36,269 bases of DNA from Anaerolineales bacterium (GTDB taxonomy: Bacteria > Chloroflexota > Anaerolineae > Anaerolineales > RBG-16-64-43): the NCBI GenBank assembly GCA_016928575.1, contig JAFGKK010000120.1, positions 1-36,269 of the forward strand, written 5' to 3'. Position numbers and translations under genes: made by a program. The notes beneath the pieces are model-generated. The model was not told the origin of the DNA, made no database searches, and worked only from the letters and a program-made list of their open reading frames with translations. Position 1 is the stretch's first letter. Each line of letters starts with the position of its first letter. Shown here piece by piece: positions 16,198 to 24,701 of the stretch.

Positions 16198-17874
16198 TTA
16201 TTTTTCCACGTACCAGCCGCAGATCGACGCCAAGCGGTCGCTCGGATCGAAGAGCGGGCCGACGGCGACGCCGGCCACGCGGGAATCCACGGCGTAGCTG
16301 TAGACCGGATGCCAGAGGAACAGCGCCGGGAGCTGGTAGGCGAACCGGTATTGAAACGTCAGGTAGAGACGGGCCCGCTCCTCGCGGTCCATCTCGGTCC
16401 TGGCAGATTCCAGCAGCTCGCTGATCGCGCGGTCGTCCAGTTGGGAATAATTCTGTCCGTCCGGAGATTGGGTCTGATGCCAGAACGGATACGGATCCGG
16501 ATCCGGGTACGGAGCCAAGTTTAAATCCACGAGCGCAGCTTGATAGTTGCGCGGGGTGAGATGGTCCTCCAGCAGGGAGCGCATGTTGGCCGCCTGCGGC
16601 ACCGCGCGGACTCCGACCTTCGCCCATTGCTCGACGATCTCTTCCGCAATCGCTTTGTGCATCGGGTTCTCGGCGTAGAGCAGGGTGAAGGCGAGCAAGG
16701 CGTCGTCCTTCGCGCGGACGTAGGCTTCCGATCCGGGCGTGGCACCGGCGGGGAAAACCCAACCCGCCCCGTCCAAAAGCCGAGCCGCCTCCTGCGGGTT
16801 GTACTCCAGCGGCTTGAGGTCGGGATCCTCGGCCCAGATTCCGGAGAGGATCGGTCCGGCGGCCGGCACCGCCTGGCCGGCCAGCACGCCATCGATGATC
16901 CGCTGCCGGTCGACGGCCAGCAGGAGCGCCTTGCGCACGTCGCGCTGCGCGAAAAACTCCACGTCTTCGTTCTTCAGGTTGAGGAAGACCACCGCCGATT
17001 GCGGTAGGCGGGCGGAATAGACCTTCCACTCCGGCTCCTCCAAGGCGGCGTTCAATTCGTCGACCGTCAACCCGCCCAAGCCCATTACCTCGCCGGCTTC
17101 CAGGGCGGCGAAGGCGGCGTTGCGGGCGGGGTAGTAGCGCAGGTCGATTTTCTCGAGCGCCGGTTTGCCCCGGTAATATTGTTCGAACGGCCTAAGGGTG
17201 ACGCCGAGGATCGCGTCCCCGTCGACGATCAGCGTTTCCACCGCGTACGGGCCGGATCCCACCGGTTTGAGGTTGAACGAAAGCGTGTCCAACTCCTTAA
17301 CCCCCACCCCGTTCAGCAGGTGCGACGGCAGCAGGCCGGTGGTGAGGTAATCCAAAAACGGCGCGTAGGGTTCGGAGAGCGTGAAGCGGACCTCCAGCGC
17401 CGAGAGCGCCTCGACCTTCACCGACCGCCAAAGCGCAGCGAGGTCGTCCGGGCCAGGGTAGTCCGGGTCCTGGATCAATCCGAAGGTGTACACGACGTCC
17501 TGCGCGGTCACCGGATGGCCGTCGTGCCAAAGCGCGTCTTTGCGGATCCGGATCGTGTAGGTTACGCCCTCGTCGGAAATCACCCAGCCCTCGGCCAGGT
17601 CGCCCACCGGGATTCCAGCCGAATCAAAACTCAGCAATCCCGAAAAAACCAGCCGGTCGACGTCCCGGTCGGGGGCGTTGCGGACGTCTAGCACGGGATT
17701 CAGCCGCTGCAGGGCTCCGATGACGGCCTCCGAGTATTCACCGCCGGCGGCATTCGCAACCGGATTAAAGCCCGGGGGATTCGTCCCGCGCAGTCCGAGA
17801 ATCAACAGCAAGACCGCGGCAATCCCCGCCGCCGCGATCAGGATCTGCCAGCGGAATCGCTTCAGGGTCGACAT
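16198..17874 (-). CDS. Family 5 extracellular solute-binding protein
   Basis: Binding protein of the peptide/nickel (SBP_bac_5) type, 558 residues. The N-terminus MSTLKRFRWQ is followed by a long hydrophobic stretch (IAAAGIAAVLLLILGL) without a lipobox Cys, so it is secreted or held by an uncleaved anchor. Family segments seen are DRDVDRLVFSGLLSFD, LAEGWVISDEGVTYTIRIRKDALWHDG with PVTAQDVVYTF, and the C-terminal YPDPDPYPFWHQTQSPDGQNYS. The ATG at 17874 has no clear ribosome site; a TTG at 17946 would overlap secG and adds a hydrophilic N-tail, so it was rejected. No permease or ATPase genes are nearby, hence an orphan; the substrate is unknown. Confidence 0.85.
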   Translation of the reverse strand: MSTLKRFRWQILIAAAGIAAVLLLILGLRGTNPPGFNPVANAAGGEYSEAVIGALQRLNPVLDVRNAPDRDVDRLVFSGLLSFDSAGIPVGDLAEGWVISDEGVTYTIRIRKDALWHDGHPVTAQDVVYTFGLIQDPDYPGPDDLAALWRSVKVEALSALEVRFTLSEPYAPFLDYLTTGLLPSHLLNGVGVKELDTLSFNLKPVGSGPYAVETLIVDGDAILGVTLRPFEQYYRGKPALEKIDLRYYPARNAAFAALEAGEVMGLGGLTVDELNAALEEPEWKVYSARLPQSAVVFLNLKNEDVEFFAQRDVRKALLLAVDRQRIIDGVLAGQAVPAAGPILSGIWAEDPDLKPLEYNPQEAARLLDGAGWVFPAGATPGSEAYVRAKDDALLAFTLLYAENPMHKAIAEEIVEQWAKVGVRAVPQAANMRSLLEDHLTPRNYQAALVDLNLAPYPDPDPYPFWHQTQSPDGQNYSQLDDRAISELLESARTEMDREERARLYLTFQYRFAYQLPALFLWHPVYSYAVDSRVAGVAVGPLFDPSDRLASICGWYVEK

Positions 17875-17929
17875 AGCGGAAGGGGCGTTCCCGTCATGGG
17901 AAAACGGGTTGCGGTCGGCGGAGTCGGGC

Positions 17930-18154
17930 TTAGCGGATGGCCACAACGGTGATGATGGAGAGTGCGAAGAACAGGACGCTGAGGACGATGGTTCCGTTGA
18001 AGAGCGCCTTCTCCACTCCCCGCCGGGCGCGGAACACTCCGCCCGAATCGCCGCCGGTCAGGCCGCCGAGGCCGGCCTCCTTGCTTTGCAGGACGATGAC
18101 GATGATCAGTACGGAGCCAAGGATAATTTGAGCGATGCTCAGATAGGTGATCAC
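17930..18154 (-). CDS. secG: Preprotein translocase subunit SecG
   Basis: Small accessory subunit of the SecYEG channel that speeds protein export. The 74-residue product has the two-helix layout of SecG: LSIAQIILGSVLIIVIVLQ, the conserved GLGG...GGDSGGVF loop, and a second helix FNGTIVLSVLFFALSIITVV. It starts with GTG at 18154, with GGAGG four bases upstream. An extended -10 promoter lies just upstream. The solute-binding protein gene follows 55 bases downstream and may share the message. Confidence 0.92.
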   Translation of the reverse strand: MITYLSIAQIILGSVLIIVIVLQSKEAGLGGLTGGDSGGVFRARRGVEKALFNGTIVLSVLFFALSIITVVAIR

Positions 18155-18193
18155 AGGACCTCCGATTGCCGGTGATGCCTTTGGGGCGGCGGG

Positions 18194-18203
18194 ATTATAC
18201 CAG
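18194..18203 (-). promoter_or_regulatory. Extended -10 promoter of secG
   Basis: On the minus strand TGG-TATAAT (TG at 18202-18201, hexamer 18199-18194) is an extended -10. Start of transcription is expected near 18187, giving a leader of about 33 bases. The -35 position falls in the inverted repeat at 18207-18261. Confidence 0.65.
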
Positions 18204-18206
18204 AAA

Positions 18207-18261
18207 CCCCCTCCCCACCCTGCCCCGCTCCCTCCGCAAACGGGGCAGGGTGGGGAGGGGG
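18207..18261. repeat. 21-bp inverted repeat with G-quadruplex-capable arm
   Basis: Arms 18207-18227 and 18241-18261 are perfectly complementary with a 13-base spacer. The right arm has four G-runs with 1-2 base loops (18242-18261), which fits a canonical G-quadruplex pattern. It lies between the antiporter gene and the secG promoter. Both neighbouring genes read leftwards, so it may end the antiporter transcript; no T-run is present. Confidence 0.85.
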
Positions 18262-18265
18262 ATGC

Positions 18266-19345
18266 CTAGATCGGAAAGAGAAAGAAGGCCCAGGCCAGGA
18301 TGGCGTAGACCGCCAGCAAAACGCTGCCTTCCAGCCAGTTGCTGCGCCCGTCTGCGGCGATCAGCGCCACCACGCCCACCCCGGCGATGACCGAAACCAC
18401 CTCAAAGATGTTGAAGACCAGCGTCAGCGGATGACCCATGCCCAGGGACGCAAACACCATGAGTGGGGCGACCAGCAGGGCGATCTGCAGGCACGAGCCG
18501 AGGGCAACTTCCAGGCTGAGCTCCAGATGGTTCCGGCCGGCCACATCCACCGCCACGAAATGCTCGGCCACATTGCCGATCACCGGAACGAGGATGATTC
18601 CCAGGAAGAATTCCGAGACCCCGCTTGCGGCGATGACCGGCTCGATCACTCCGACCAGGATCTCGCTCAGCACGACCACCCCGGCGGTGGCCAGCCCCAG
18701 GCGGATCACCGCGCCCTTCCAGCTGTCCTTGGCATGCGCCGGCTCCTCCACCGGCGGCGGGATCACCCCATTCCGCTGGCTGAGGGAATAGACCAGGCTG
18801 AGAACGTAAATCAGCATCATCGCAGCCGCCACGCCCAGGCTCAGGTATTCCACCTGTAGGCTGTCCGGCGCGCCGATGGCCTCTCCGAACAGGGACGGAA
18901 CGCTCAGCGCCACCACGGCCAGGGCCAGCAGGGTGGCGTAGCGGCTGGCGGTGTCGCTCGAGAACCGCTGTTCCCCGTTGCGCACCCCGCCCACCAGGAG
19001 GCTCAACCCCAGCACGAGCAGCAGGTTGCCGATGATCGAGCCGGTGATCGACGCTTTGGCCAGCTCCAGGTAGCCTTCGCGGATGGCGACCATCGTGATG
19101 ATCAACTCGGCGGCGTTGCCCAGGGTCGCGTTCAGCAGGCCGCCCACCCGCGGCCCGGCCCGCGAGGCGAGCGTTTCGGTGGCGATCCCCATCTGGTCGG
19201 CCAGCGGAATCAGTCCGACGCAGGCCAGCAGAAAGACCAGCAGCGCCGACCCCTTCAGGAGCCAGGCCGCCACCGCCAGGAGCGAGACCAGCAAAAGCGC
19301 GTCAATCAGGCGGAGGTTGATTTTGGGGAAAGCGGGAGTTTTCAC
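18266..19345 (-). CDS. Calcium/proton (cation) antiporter, CaxA-type
   Basis: Membrane exchanger of the CaCA superfamily that expels Ca2+ in exchange for protons. The 359-residue product has about ten to eleven helices and the two alpha-repeats of the family: GNAAELIITMVAI in the first half and GNVAEHFVAVDVA in the second, each with the conserved Gly-Asn-x-x-Glu. An acidic loop is replaced by a PPPVEEPAHAKDSWKG linker between halves. The start was set at GTG 19345 because the -10 element at 19394-19389 lies inside the longer open frame, which would put upstream ATGs outside the message. Ion choice cannot be read from sequence. Confidence 0.85.
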   Translation of the reverse strand: MKTPAFPKINLRLIDALLLVSLLAVAAWLLKGSALLVFLLACVGLIPLADQMGIATETLASRAGPRVGGLLNATLGNAAELIITMVAIREGYLELAKASITGSIIGNLLLVLGLSLLVGGVRNGEQRFSSDTASRYATLLALAVVALSVPSLFGEAIGAPDSLQVEYLSLGVAAAMMLIYVLSLVYSLSQRNGVIPPPVEEPAHAKDSWKGAVIRLGLATAGVVVLSEILVGVIEPVIAASGVSEFFLGIILVPVIGNVAEHFVAVDVAGRNHLELSLEVALGSCLQIALLVAPLMVFASLGMGHPLTLVFNIFEVVSVIAGVGVVALIAADGRSNWLEGSVLLAVYAILAWAFFLFPI

Positions 19346-19388
19346 CGGATCCGTCGTCCCACCTTTCGGGTGGTTTTCTGCCGCGGGG

Positions 19389-19394
19389 ATTATA
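19389..19394 (-). promoter_or_regulatory. -10 box of the antiporter gene
   Basis: Minus-strand TATAAT at 19394-19389; expected start of transcription near 19382. No convincing -35 at 17 bases. It supports a GTG start at 19345. Confidence 0.5.
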
Positions 19395-19427
19395 CCCTTC
19401 CCCATACCCGGACCTGTCAGGTTGGCG

Positions 19428-19578
19428 GGACAAGCCGGCACCCCGGCGTCCGCCCTCGCGGAGCGGCAGTACCAGCCCGGAATCTTCGGGTACTGCCGAA
19501 TGCGCAGCGGGGGTGTTCCCGGCCGGGCTCCGCTTCGAAGTCCCTGGATGCCGGCTGCGCACGCGCCGGCACGACGAT
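19428..19578. repeat. Intergenic REP-like element
   Basis: A structured stretch between divergent genes. A 10-bp stem pairs 19464-19473 with 19489-19498. Its right part (CCCTGGAT-CC-GCT...CACGC...GGCA...ACGA, about 19542-19576) resembles the right part of the element at 30521-30621, so both may belong to one repeat family. Confidence 0.5.
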
Positions 19579-19587
19579 TCTATTCGT

Positions 19588-19596
19588 TGGTAAAAT
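19588..19596 (+). promoter_or_regulatory. Extended -10 promoter of the kinase gene, leaderless
   Basis: TGG-TAAAAT (19588-19596) is an extended -10. Seven bases separate it from the ATG at 19604 and no ribosome site is present, so the message probably starts at or next to the start codon. Confidence 0.6.
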
Positions 19597-19603
19597 CGAC
19601 GTC

Positions 19604-20620
19604 ATGGAAAAAGGGGCGCTCTTGAACGACCGCTACGTCCTCGAACGGCCGCTCGCCAGCGGAGGCATGGCGCACGTCTGGCTCGGCCGCGACCAGCTCC
19701 TCGGCCGCACGGTTGCGATAAAAATCCTGCGCGAGGAATACACCCGCAAGCCGGATTTTCAGGAACGCTTCCGCCGCGAAGCCCAGGCGATCGCCAGATT
19801 ATCACACCCCAACCTGGTCACGGTTTACGATTTCGGAACCCACGGCGGCCAATTCTTCATGATCATGGAATACGTGGAGGGGGAGGACCTCAAATCCTTC
19901 CTCCGCCATTCGCGGGAGCAGCCCCTGGAGGCTTGGGTTGACATCGCCATCCAGGTCTGCGAAGGCCTCGGGCTGGCGCACCGGGCGGGCGTGGTGCACT
20001 GCGACGTCAAGCCGCAAAACGTCCTGCTGGCTTCGGATCTGCTGGCCAAGATCGCGGATTTCGGCATTGCACGGGCGACGGCCGCAAAGGACATCGCGGC
20101 GGATTCCAACGGAACCCGGCCGCTGGAAGACGAGACCATCTGGGGCAGCCCCCAATACGTCTCGCCGGAGCAGGCAGCTGGAGAAACGCTGACTCCCGCC
20201 AGCGACATCTACTCCGCCGGAGTCATGCTGTTCGAGATGCTCACCGGCCGGCTTCCCTTCCCGGGCAAAGACCCGCGCACGCTCGCCCTCCAGCATCAGC
20301 GCGAACCCGCCCCCTCGCCGCGCCTGCTCAACCCAGCAATCCCCGCGGAACTGGAGGGGATCGTCCTGCGCGCCCTGGCCAAAGATCCGGCCCGGCGGTA
20401 CCGCAACGGCGACCAGATGGCCCGGGTCCTGAAGGCTTACCTGGAAGGGAACACCGCCCCGCTGCCTGGGGACGAAACCGCTCCGCAGACGGAGGAAGCC
20501 CAGGGCGAAGAAACCGATTGGGCCGCGATCGGGATGGGTTTCCTCAGCCTGATTTCGGTCGGCGGCCTGATTCCGCTTTGGGTGTACGTGTTTTTCCTCT
20601 ACAATCCCCCCGGAAGATAA
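19604..20620 (+). CDS. Membrane-anchored Ser/Thr protein kinase (PknB-type, non-RD)
   Basis: Bacterial Hanks-type kinase of 338 residues. Glycine-rich loop LASGGMAHV (18-25), ATP lysine in VAIKIL (Lys40), Glu59 of helix C, catalytic loop HCDVKPQN (Asp134), metal-binding DFG (152-154), activation/P+1 segment GSPQYVSPEQ and DIYSAGVMLFEMLTG are all present. The Arg of the usual HRD is Cys133, making it a non-RD kinase. After the domain an acidic linker leads to one C-terminal helix (IGMGFLSLISVGGLIPLWVYVFFLY), so it is anchored by its C-terminus with almost nothing outside; it has no PASTA sensor. The start is fixed by the leaderless-type promoter. It lies upstream of ftsH. Confidence 0.93.
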   Translation: MEKGALLNDRYVLERPLASGGMAHVWLGRDQLLGRTVAIKILREEYTRKPDFQERFRREAQAIARLSHPNLVTVYDFGTHGGQFFMIMEYVEGEDLKSFLRHSREQPLEAWVDIAIQVCEGLGLAHRAGVVHCDVKPQNVLLASDLLAKIADFGIARATAAKDIAADSNGTRPLEDETIWGSPQYVSPEQAAGETLTPASDIYSAGVMLFEMLTGRLPFPGKDPRTLALQHQREPAPSPRLLNPAIPAELEGIVLRALAKDPARRYRNGDQMARVLKAYLEGNTAPLPGDETAPQTEEAQGEETDWAAIGMGFLSLISVGGLIPLWVYVFFLYNPPGR

Positions 20621-20775
20621 GAGCTTGAGGATCCGCTTCCGCACAGCGGCGAACCCGCCCATCCGGACTCTCCGCTTCGAGGATCCCCCTTCCCGGGGCG
20701 GCGGGAAGCCCGGCAGACTCCCCGCTCGGGGTGGTGCGCGCGCGGTTCCCCGTTAACGGAACGCCAACCAACCAT

Positions 20776-20784
20776 TGGTATAAT
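20776..20784 (+). promoter_or_regulatory. Extended -10 promoter of ftsH
   Basis: TGG-TATAAT (20776-20784) is a perfect extended -10; the expected start is near 20791. The GTG start of ftsH lies 54 bases further on, after its own GGAGG. Confidence 0.7.
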
Positions 20785-20844
20785 CCACACACAGGACCCC
20801 AACCCTGGACGAACGGGGCGGGATCCGCAAAATCGGAGGCACGA

Positions 20845-22701
20845 GTGAACTCGAATCGAACGCGCAATATCGTTGCGATCTTTATCGTTCTCTTCTTCAT
20901 GGGATACCTTCTCATCAGCTGGTACAACAACCAGCAAATGAGCATTCCGACCATCCCGCTCAGCCAGGTGGCCGAGGAAATCCGCGCGGAAAAGATCAAG
21001 CAGATCGTCGTCATCGAGGACGACCTGGAGATCCATTACGCGGACGAAAAAGAGGCCAAGGCGCGCAAGGAATCCGCCGCGGCCCTTTCGGAGCAGCTGG
21101 CGGCCTTCGGGGTGACGCCCGCCGAGCTGGGCAGGGTCAACATCGAAGTCCAGGCCCCCAACGATTGGGGCTTGGTGTTCAACCTGCTCTCCTACCTGCT
21201 GCCGGTCCTGGTGCTGGGGGTCTTCATTTACTTCATGGTGCGGCAGATGCAGGGCACCAACAACCAGGCGATCATGTTCGGCAAAAGCAAGGCGCGGCTG
21301 CTGTCCGGCGACCAGCCGACCGTGACCTTCGAGGACGTGGCCGGCGTGGAGGAGGCCAAGGAGGAGCTTCACGAAGTGGTGGAGTTCCTCAAGGAGCCGG
21401 AAAAATTCATCTCCCTCGGCGCGCGCATCCCCAAGGGCGTGCTGTTGGTGGGCTCGCCGGGAACCGGTAAGACTCTCCTCGCCAAGGCCGTTTCGGGCGA
21501 GGCGGGCGTGCCGTTCTTCTCGATCTCGGGCTCCGAGTTTGTGGAGATGTTCGTCGGCGTCGGCGCCAGCCGGGTGCGCGACCTGTTCGAGCAGGCCAAG
21601 CGCCAATCGCCGTGCATCGTCTTCGTCGACGAGATCGACGCGGTCGGGCGCCAGCGCGGCACCGGCCTGGGCGGCAGCCACGACGAGCGCGAGCAGACCC
21701 TCAACCAGATCCTGGTGGAGATGGACGGGTTCGACACCGACACCAACGTGATCGTCATGGCGGCCACCAACAGGCCCGACATCCTCGACCCGGCGCTTCT
21801 GCGGCCGGGGCGCTTCGACCGGCGGGTGGTCCTCGACCGGCCCGACATGCGCGGCCGGGAGGCGATCCTCAAGATCCACGTGCGCGGCAAGCCGCTCGCC
21901 CCGGGGGTGGAGCTGAACAAGGTCGCCAAAGGCACCCCCGGTTTCGTCGGCGCCGACATCGAGAACCTGGTCAACGAGGCGGCGATCCTGGCCGCCCGCC
22001 GCAACAAGAAATCGATCGCTCAGGAGGAGTTCGAGGAAAGCATCGAGCGCGTGATCGCCGGCCCGGAGCGCAAGAGCCGCCTGATCACCGACGCCGAGAA
22101 GAAGATCATCGCCTACCACGAAGCCGGGCACGCGGTGGTGATGCAGGCCATCCCCGAGTGCGACCCGGTCCACAAGGTTTCGATCATCTCCCGCGGGATG
22201 ATGGGCGGCTACACCCTGGCCCTGCCGGAGGAGGACCGCACCGTGCGCGGAAGGCGCGAGTACATGGCCGAACTGGCGGGCCTGCTGGGCGGCCGGGCTT
22301 CGGAGGAGCTGGTCTTCAACGACATCACCACCGGCGCCTCCTCCGACATGGAGCGCGCCACCAAGACCGCCCGCAACATGGTCACCCGCTGGGGGATGAG
22401 CGACCGGCTCGGACCAATGGTCTACGGCCAGAAGGAGGAACTGATCTTCCTCGGCCGCGAAATTTCCGAACAGCGCGATTACTCGGATCAGGTGGCGAAC
22501 GAGATCGACGCCGAGGTGCGCAAGATCGTCAACGGCGCCTACGACGAAGCCAAAGCCCTGCTCACCAAACACCGCGACACCCTAGACCGGATCGCGGACC
22601 GCCTGATCGAGGTGGAGACGATCGACGAGGAGGAGTTCAACCGGCTCTTCCCCGCCCCACAGCCCAAGCGCAGCGGGACGCCGATCCCCAGGGTGAAGTG
22701 A
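20845..22701 (+). CDS. ftsH: ATP-dependent zinc metalloprotease FtsH
   Basis: Membrane AAA+ protease that unfolds and degrades membrane and short-lived proteins. The 618-residue product has helix 1 at about 7-26, an outer-face domain, helix 2 at about 107-129, then Walker A GSPGTGKT (203-210), Walker B VFVDEID (Asp262-Glu263), second region of homology [21 protein letters not shown], and the protease site HEAGH (425-429) with the third ligand Asp501. GTG at 20845 was chosen because GGAGG (20835-20839) precedes it and the promoter TATAAT at 20779 excludes upstream starts. A strong terminator follows, so it is monocistronic. Confidence 0.97.
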   Translation: MNSNRTRNIVAIFIVLFFMGYLLISWYNNQQMSIPTIPLSQVAEEIRAEKIKQIVVIEDDLEIHYADEKEAKARKESAAALSEQLAAFGVTPAELGRVNIEVQAPNDWGLVFNLLSYLLPVLVLGVFIYFMVRQMQGTNNQAIMFGKSKARLLSGDQPTVTFEDVAGVEEAKEELHEVVEFLKEPEKFISLGARIPKGVLLVGSPGTGKTLLAKAVSGEAGVPFFSISGSEFVEMFVGVGASRVRDLFEQAKRQSPCIVFVDEIDAVGRQRGTGLGGSHDEREQTLNQILVEMDGFDTDTNVIVMAATNRPDILDPALLRPGRFDRRVVLDRPDMRGREAILKIHVRGKPLAPGVELNKVAKGTPGFVGADIENLVNEAAILAARRNKKSIAQEEFEESIERVIAGPERKSRLITDAEKKIIAYHEAGHAVVMQAIPECDPVHKVSIISRGMMGGYTLALPEEDRTVRGRREYMAELAGLLGGRASEELVFNDITTGASSDMERATKTARNMVTRWGMSDRLGPMVYGQKEELIFLGREISEQRDYSDQVANEIDAEVRKIVNGAYDEAKALLTKHRDTLDRIADRLIEVETIDEEEFNRLFPAPQPKRSGTPIPRVK

Positions 22702-22723
22702 TCTGAACCCAAAACGAAGATCA

Positions 22724-22761
22724 AACCGCCGGCCAATCACCTCAGTCGGCGGTTCTTTTTT
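22724..22761 (+). terminator. Terminator of ftsH
   Basis: An 8-bp stem AACCGCCG/CGGCGGTT (22724-22731 with 22747-22754) with a 15-base loop, followed by CTTTTTT. Confidence 0.85.
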
Positions 22762-22864
22762 CCCTTCCTACCCGCCTAAGGGAAAACCGCCCGTGGGAAT
22801 TCCCGTCTTCGGCTCCTCGTTTCCTTATCAAATCCTCATCCCCCGTCCTCAACCCGCAATCGGT

Positions 22865-22870
22865 TATAAT
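22865..22870 (+). promoter_or_regulatory. -10 box of the dedA-like gene
   Basis: Consensus TATAAT, with an expected start near 22877, 38 bases before the ATG. No clear -35. Confidence 0.5.
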
Positions 22871-22914
22871 TGCGCAGCCCCGTTACCGGGTAAAGGAGAA
22901 TCGAAGGACCGCTC

Positions 22915-23583
22915 ATGACCTTTGGCATCGACCTGATCGAGCTGATCCGCACCGTCGGATACATCGGCATCATCGCCATCATCTTCGCCGAATCCGGCTT
23001 GTTCTTCGGCTTCTTCCTGCCCGGCGACAGCCTGCTGCTCACCGCCGGACTCCTCGCCGCGCGCGGAGAACTCAACCTGTGGGTCCTGCTCCTGACTCTG
23101 ACGCCTGCGGCGATTCTCGGCGACAACGTCGGCTACTGGTTCGGCAAGAAGGCCGGCCCGCCGATCTTCAGCCGGGAAAACTCGCTGCTCTTCCGGCGCA
23201 AGAACCTGCTGGCGGCCAAGGCGTTCTACGAAAAGCACGGCGGAAAGACGATCACCATCGCGCGCTTCATGCCCTTTATCCGCACCTTTGCGCCGATCGT
23301 CGCCGGCGCGGTGGAGATGGAATACCGCCGCTTCATGCTGTTCAACCTGGTGGGCGCGCTGTTGTGGGCGGTGGGGGTCACTCTGGCGGGTTATTTCCTC
23401 GGCCAGTCGATCCCGCCCGAGGTCCTGGACAAATACTTCTTGATCATCCTGGCCGCGGTGATTTTCCTCTCGGCGCTTCCGGCCATGATCCACGCCTGGA
23501 AAGAGTACCGCCACGAGGTTTGGCACAAAGCCGTGGATATTTGGAACCGCCTGTTCGTCAAGCGCCCGGAGCCCACGGAATAA
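22915..23583 (+). CDS. DedA-family membrane protein
   Basis: A 222-residue member of the DedA/VTT (SNARE-associated) family, whose bacterial members are thought to flip or exchange polyprenyl phosphates and phospholipids across the membrane. Seen are the re-entrant motif FFLPGDSLLLTAG, GDNVGYWFGKKAG, and the conserved ARFMPFIRTFAPIVAG with the two key arginines, followed by helices at about 140-165 and 170-195. A GAAGGA site precedes the ATG. It starts a short two-gene unit with the fmdB-like gene 33 bases downstream. The exact lipid cannot be inferred. Confidence 0.92.
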   Translation: MTFGIDLIELIRTVGYIGIIAIIFAESGLFFGFFLPGDSLLLTAGLLAARGELNLWVLLLTLTPAAILGDNVGYWFGKKAGPPIFSRENSLLFRRKNLLAAKAFYEKHGGKTITIARFMPFIRTFAPIVAGAVEMEYRRFMLFNLVGALLWAVGVTLAGYFLGQSIPPEVLDKYFLIILAAVIFLSALPAMIHAWKEYRHEVWHKAVDIWNRLFVKRPEPTE

Positions 23584-23616
23584 CGCCCGCGAGCCGGGTT
23601 CGGGAGAGGTAACGCA

Positions 23617-23934
23617 ATGCCCATCTACACCTACCGCTGCATGGAATGCGGCGTGGAATTCGACCAGCACCAAAATTTCTCCGATCTTCCGCTGACCAAA
23701 TGCCCGGAATGCGGAAAGAAATCGCTGCGCAAGGTCTTCTCGCCGGCCGGCATTATTTTCAAGGGATCCGGCTGGTACGCCACCGACCACCGCTCGCCCT
23801 CCGGGGGAGTGAATTTGCACAAAGACAAGGAAAAAGCCGAAGGCGCTTCTGAAAATAAGGCCGGAAACGCAGGCGCCGGCGGGGAAAAAACCCCCGAAGC
23901 CAAAGCCGGCTCTCACGGCCATTCGAAATCGTAG
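23617..23934 (+). CDS. FmdB-family zinc-ribbon protein
   Basis: A 105-residue protein of the FmdB type. It begins MPIYTYRCMECG and continues with KCPECGKKSLRKVFSPAGIIFKGSGWY, the standard single zinc ribbon (two CxxC pairs) and downstream signature. The second half is a low-complexity tail rich in Lys, Glu, Ala and Gly ending in a His-containing stretch. The family is named after a putative regulator of formamidase/amidase genes, but its general function is unclear; it is often found beside unrelated housekeeping genes, as here. Confidence 0.9.
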   Translation: MPIYTYRCMECGVEFDQHQNFSDLPLTKCPECGKKSLRKVFSPAGIIFKGSGWYATDHRSPSGGVNLHKDKEKAEGASENKAGNAGAGGEKTPEAKAGSHGHSKS

Positions 23935-24395
23935 CGGATAGCAGGTCTCCGAAAAAAACCTCCCATCTCCTTGAATTGCATCTCTTAGTAACTGGAATCC
24001 AGACAAGCTCTTACAGCGCCAAAAAGAACCTGCGCCACCTCACCCAGCTGTCCCGTTGTGCCCCAGCGTCTTAGTGGTTTCTGGGTGATTTTTCGACCGG
24101 CATCAAGCAACGGATAAAAAAAAGAGATCGTCGAAAAACCTTACCCGGCCGGGCCAAAGCCCCGCGCTTGGATACGATCCCCGGCTGCGCCGGGCAAAAA
24201 CCGCCGGAAAAAGGGGATTCTTACGAATGGAAAATATCCATCCCCTCAAAGCAAAGCGTTCCGGAACGACTTTTTCAGCGATCTTAAAATGTGTTCCGCA
24301 TCGCCGCGCTCCAACCATTAAGGCGCGAAGCTTTTTTGTCCGGAACGCGGCCTTTTCGGGAAGCGGAAAAACGAGGGATCGGCTTCGCAGGAGAG
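23935..24395. other. Non-coding gap between convergent genes
   Basis: About 460 bases, less GC-rich in parts. It has small palindromes (CCCGGC-TGC-GCCGGG at 24180-24194; CGTTCCGGAACG at 24257-24268 followed by five Ts) but no clear paired terminators, promoter or gene. Short open frames on both strands have no ribosome site or recognisable motif. Confidence 0.5.
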
Positions 24396-24701
24396 TTACA
24401 TCTGAAAGCCGTTGCGGGCGCGGACTACTTTATAGGAGAAATTCTCCACGTAATTCATGAGTTTTTCCGAGATATCCTGCCACTCGCGCGAGGCGAGGAA
24501 TTCGTTCATCGCTTCCATGCCGGCAGTGATTCCGCCCACCGTGATCTGCGGGCCGTCGCCGTAGGCGGTGTACCACGCATCGGTCGGCTCCACCCCGAGC
24601 TTCTGCATCCCCGGCAGGAACTCGCGGACAATGAATTCGAAATATTCCTGCGCCTGCCCCGGAAGGATGTCCCAGGTCATGAGCAGTTTGACCGCGGTCA
24701 T
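24396..24701 (-). CDS. Small conserved-type protein, probable dimeric alpha/beta barrel
   Basis: A 101-residue soluble protein. Its pattern (VKLLMTWDILPGQAQEYFEFIVREFLPGMQKLGVEP... DGPQITVGGITAG MEAMNEFLASREWQDISEKL) looks like the beta-alpha-beta ferredoxin-like fold of dimeric alpha/beta-barrel proteins, with a strand, a helix, a strand, then EAM-EFL-S-EW-. No catalytic residues can be named. Its ATG overlaps the stop of the upstream metallo-hydrolase-fold gene (ATGA), so the two are co-translated and may act together. Function unknown. Confidence 0.75.
   Translation of the reverse strand: MTAVKLLMTWDILPGQAQEYFEFIVREFLPGMQKLGVEPTDAWYTAYGDGPQITVGGITAGMEAMNEFLASREWQDISEKLMNYVENFSYKVVRARNGFQM

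Noticed and set aside
24180-24268. Terminators in the gap between fmdB and the minus-strand pair
   Set aside because: Stems are short and only one has a brief T-run; not enough to call.
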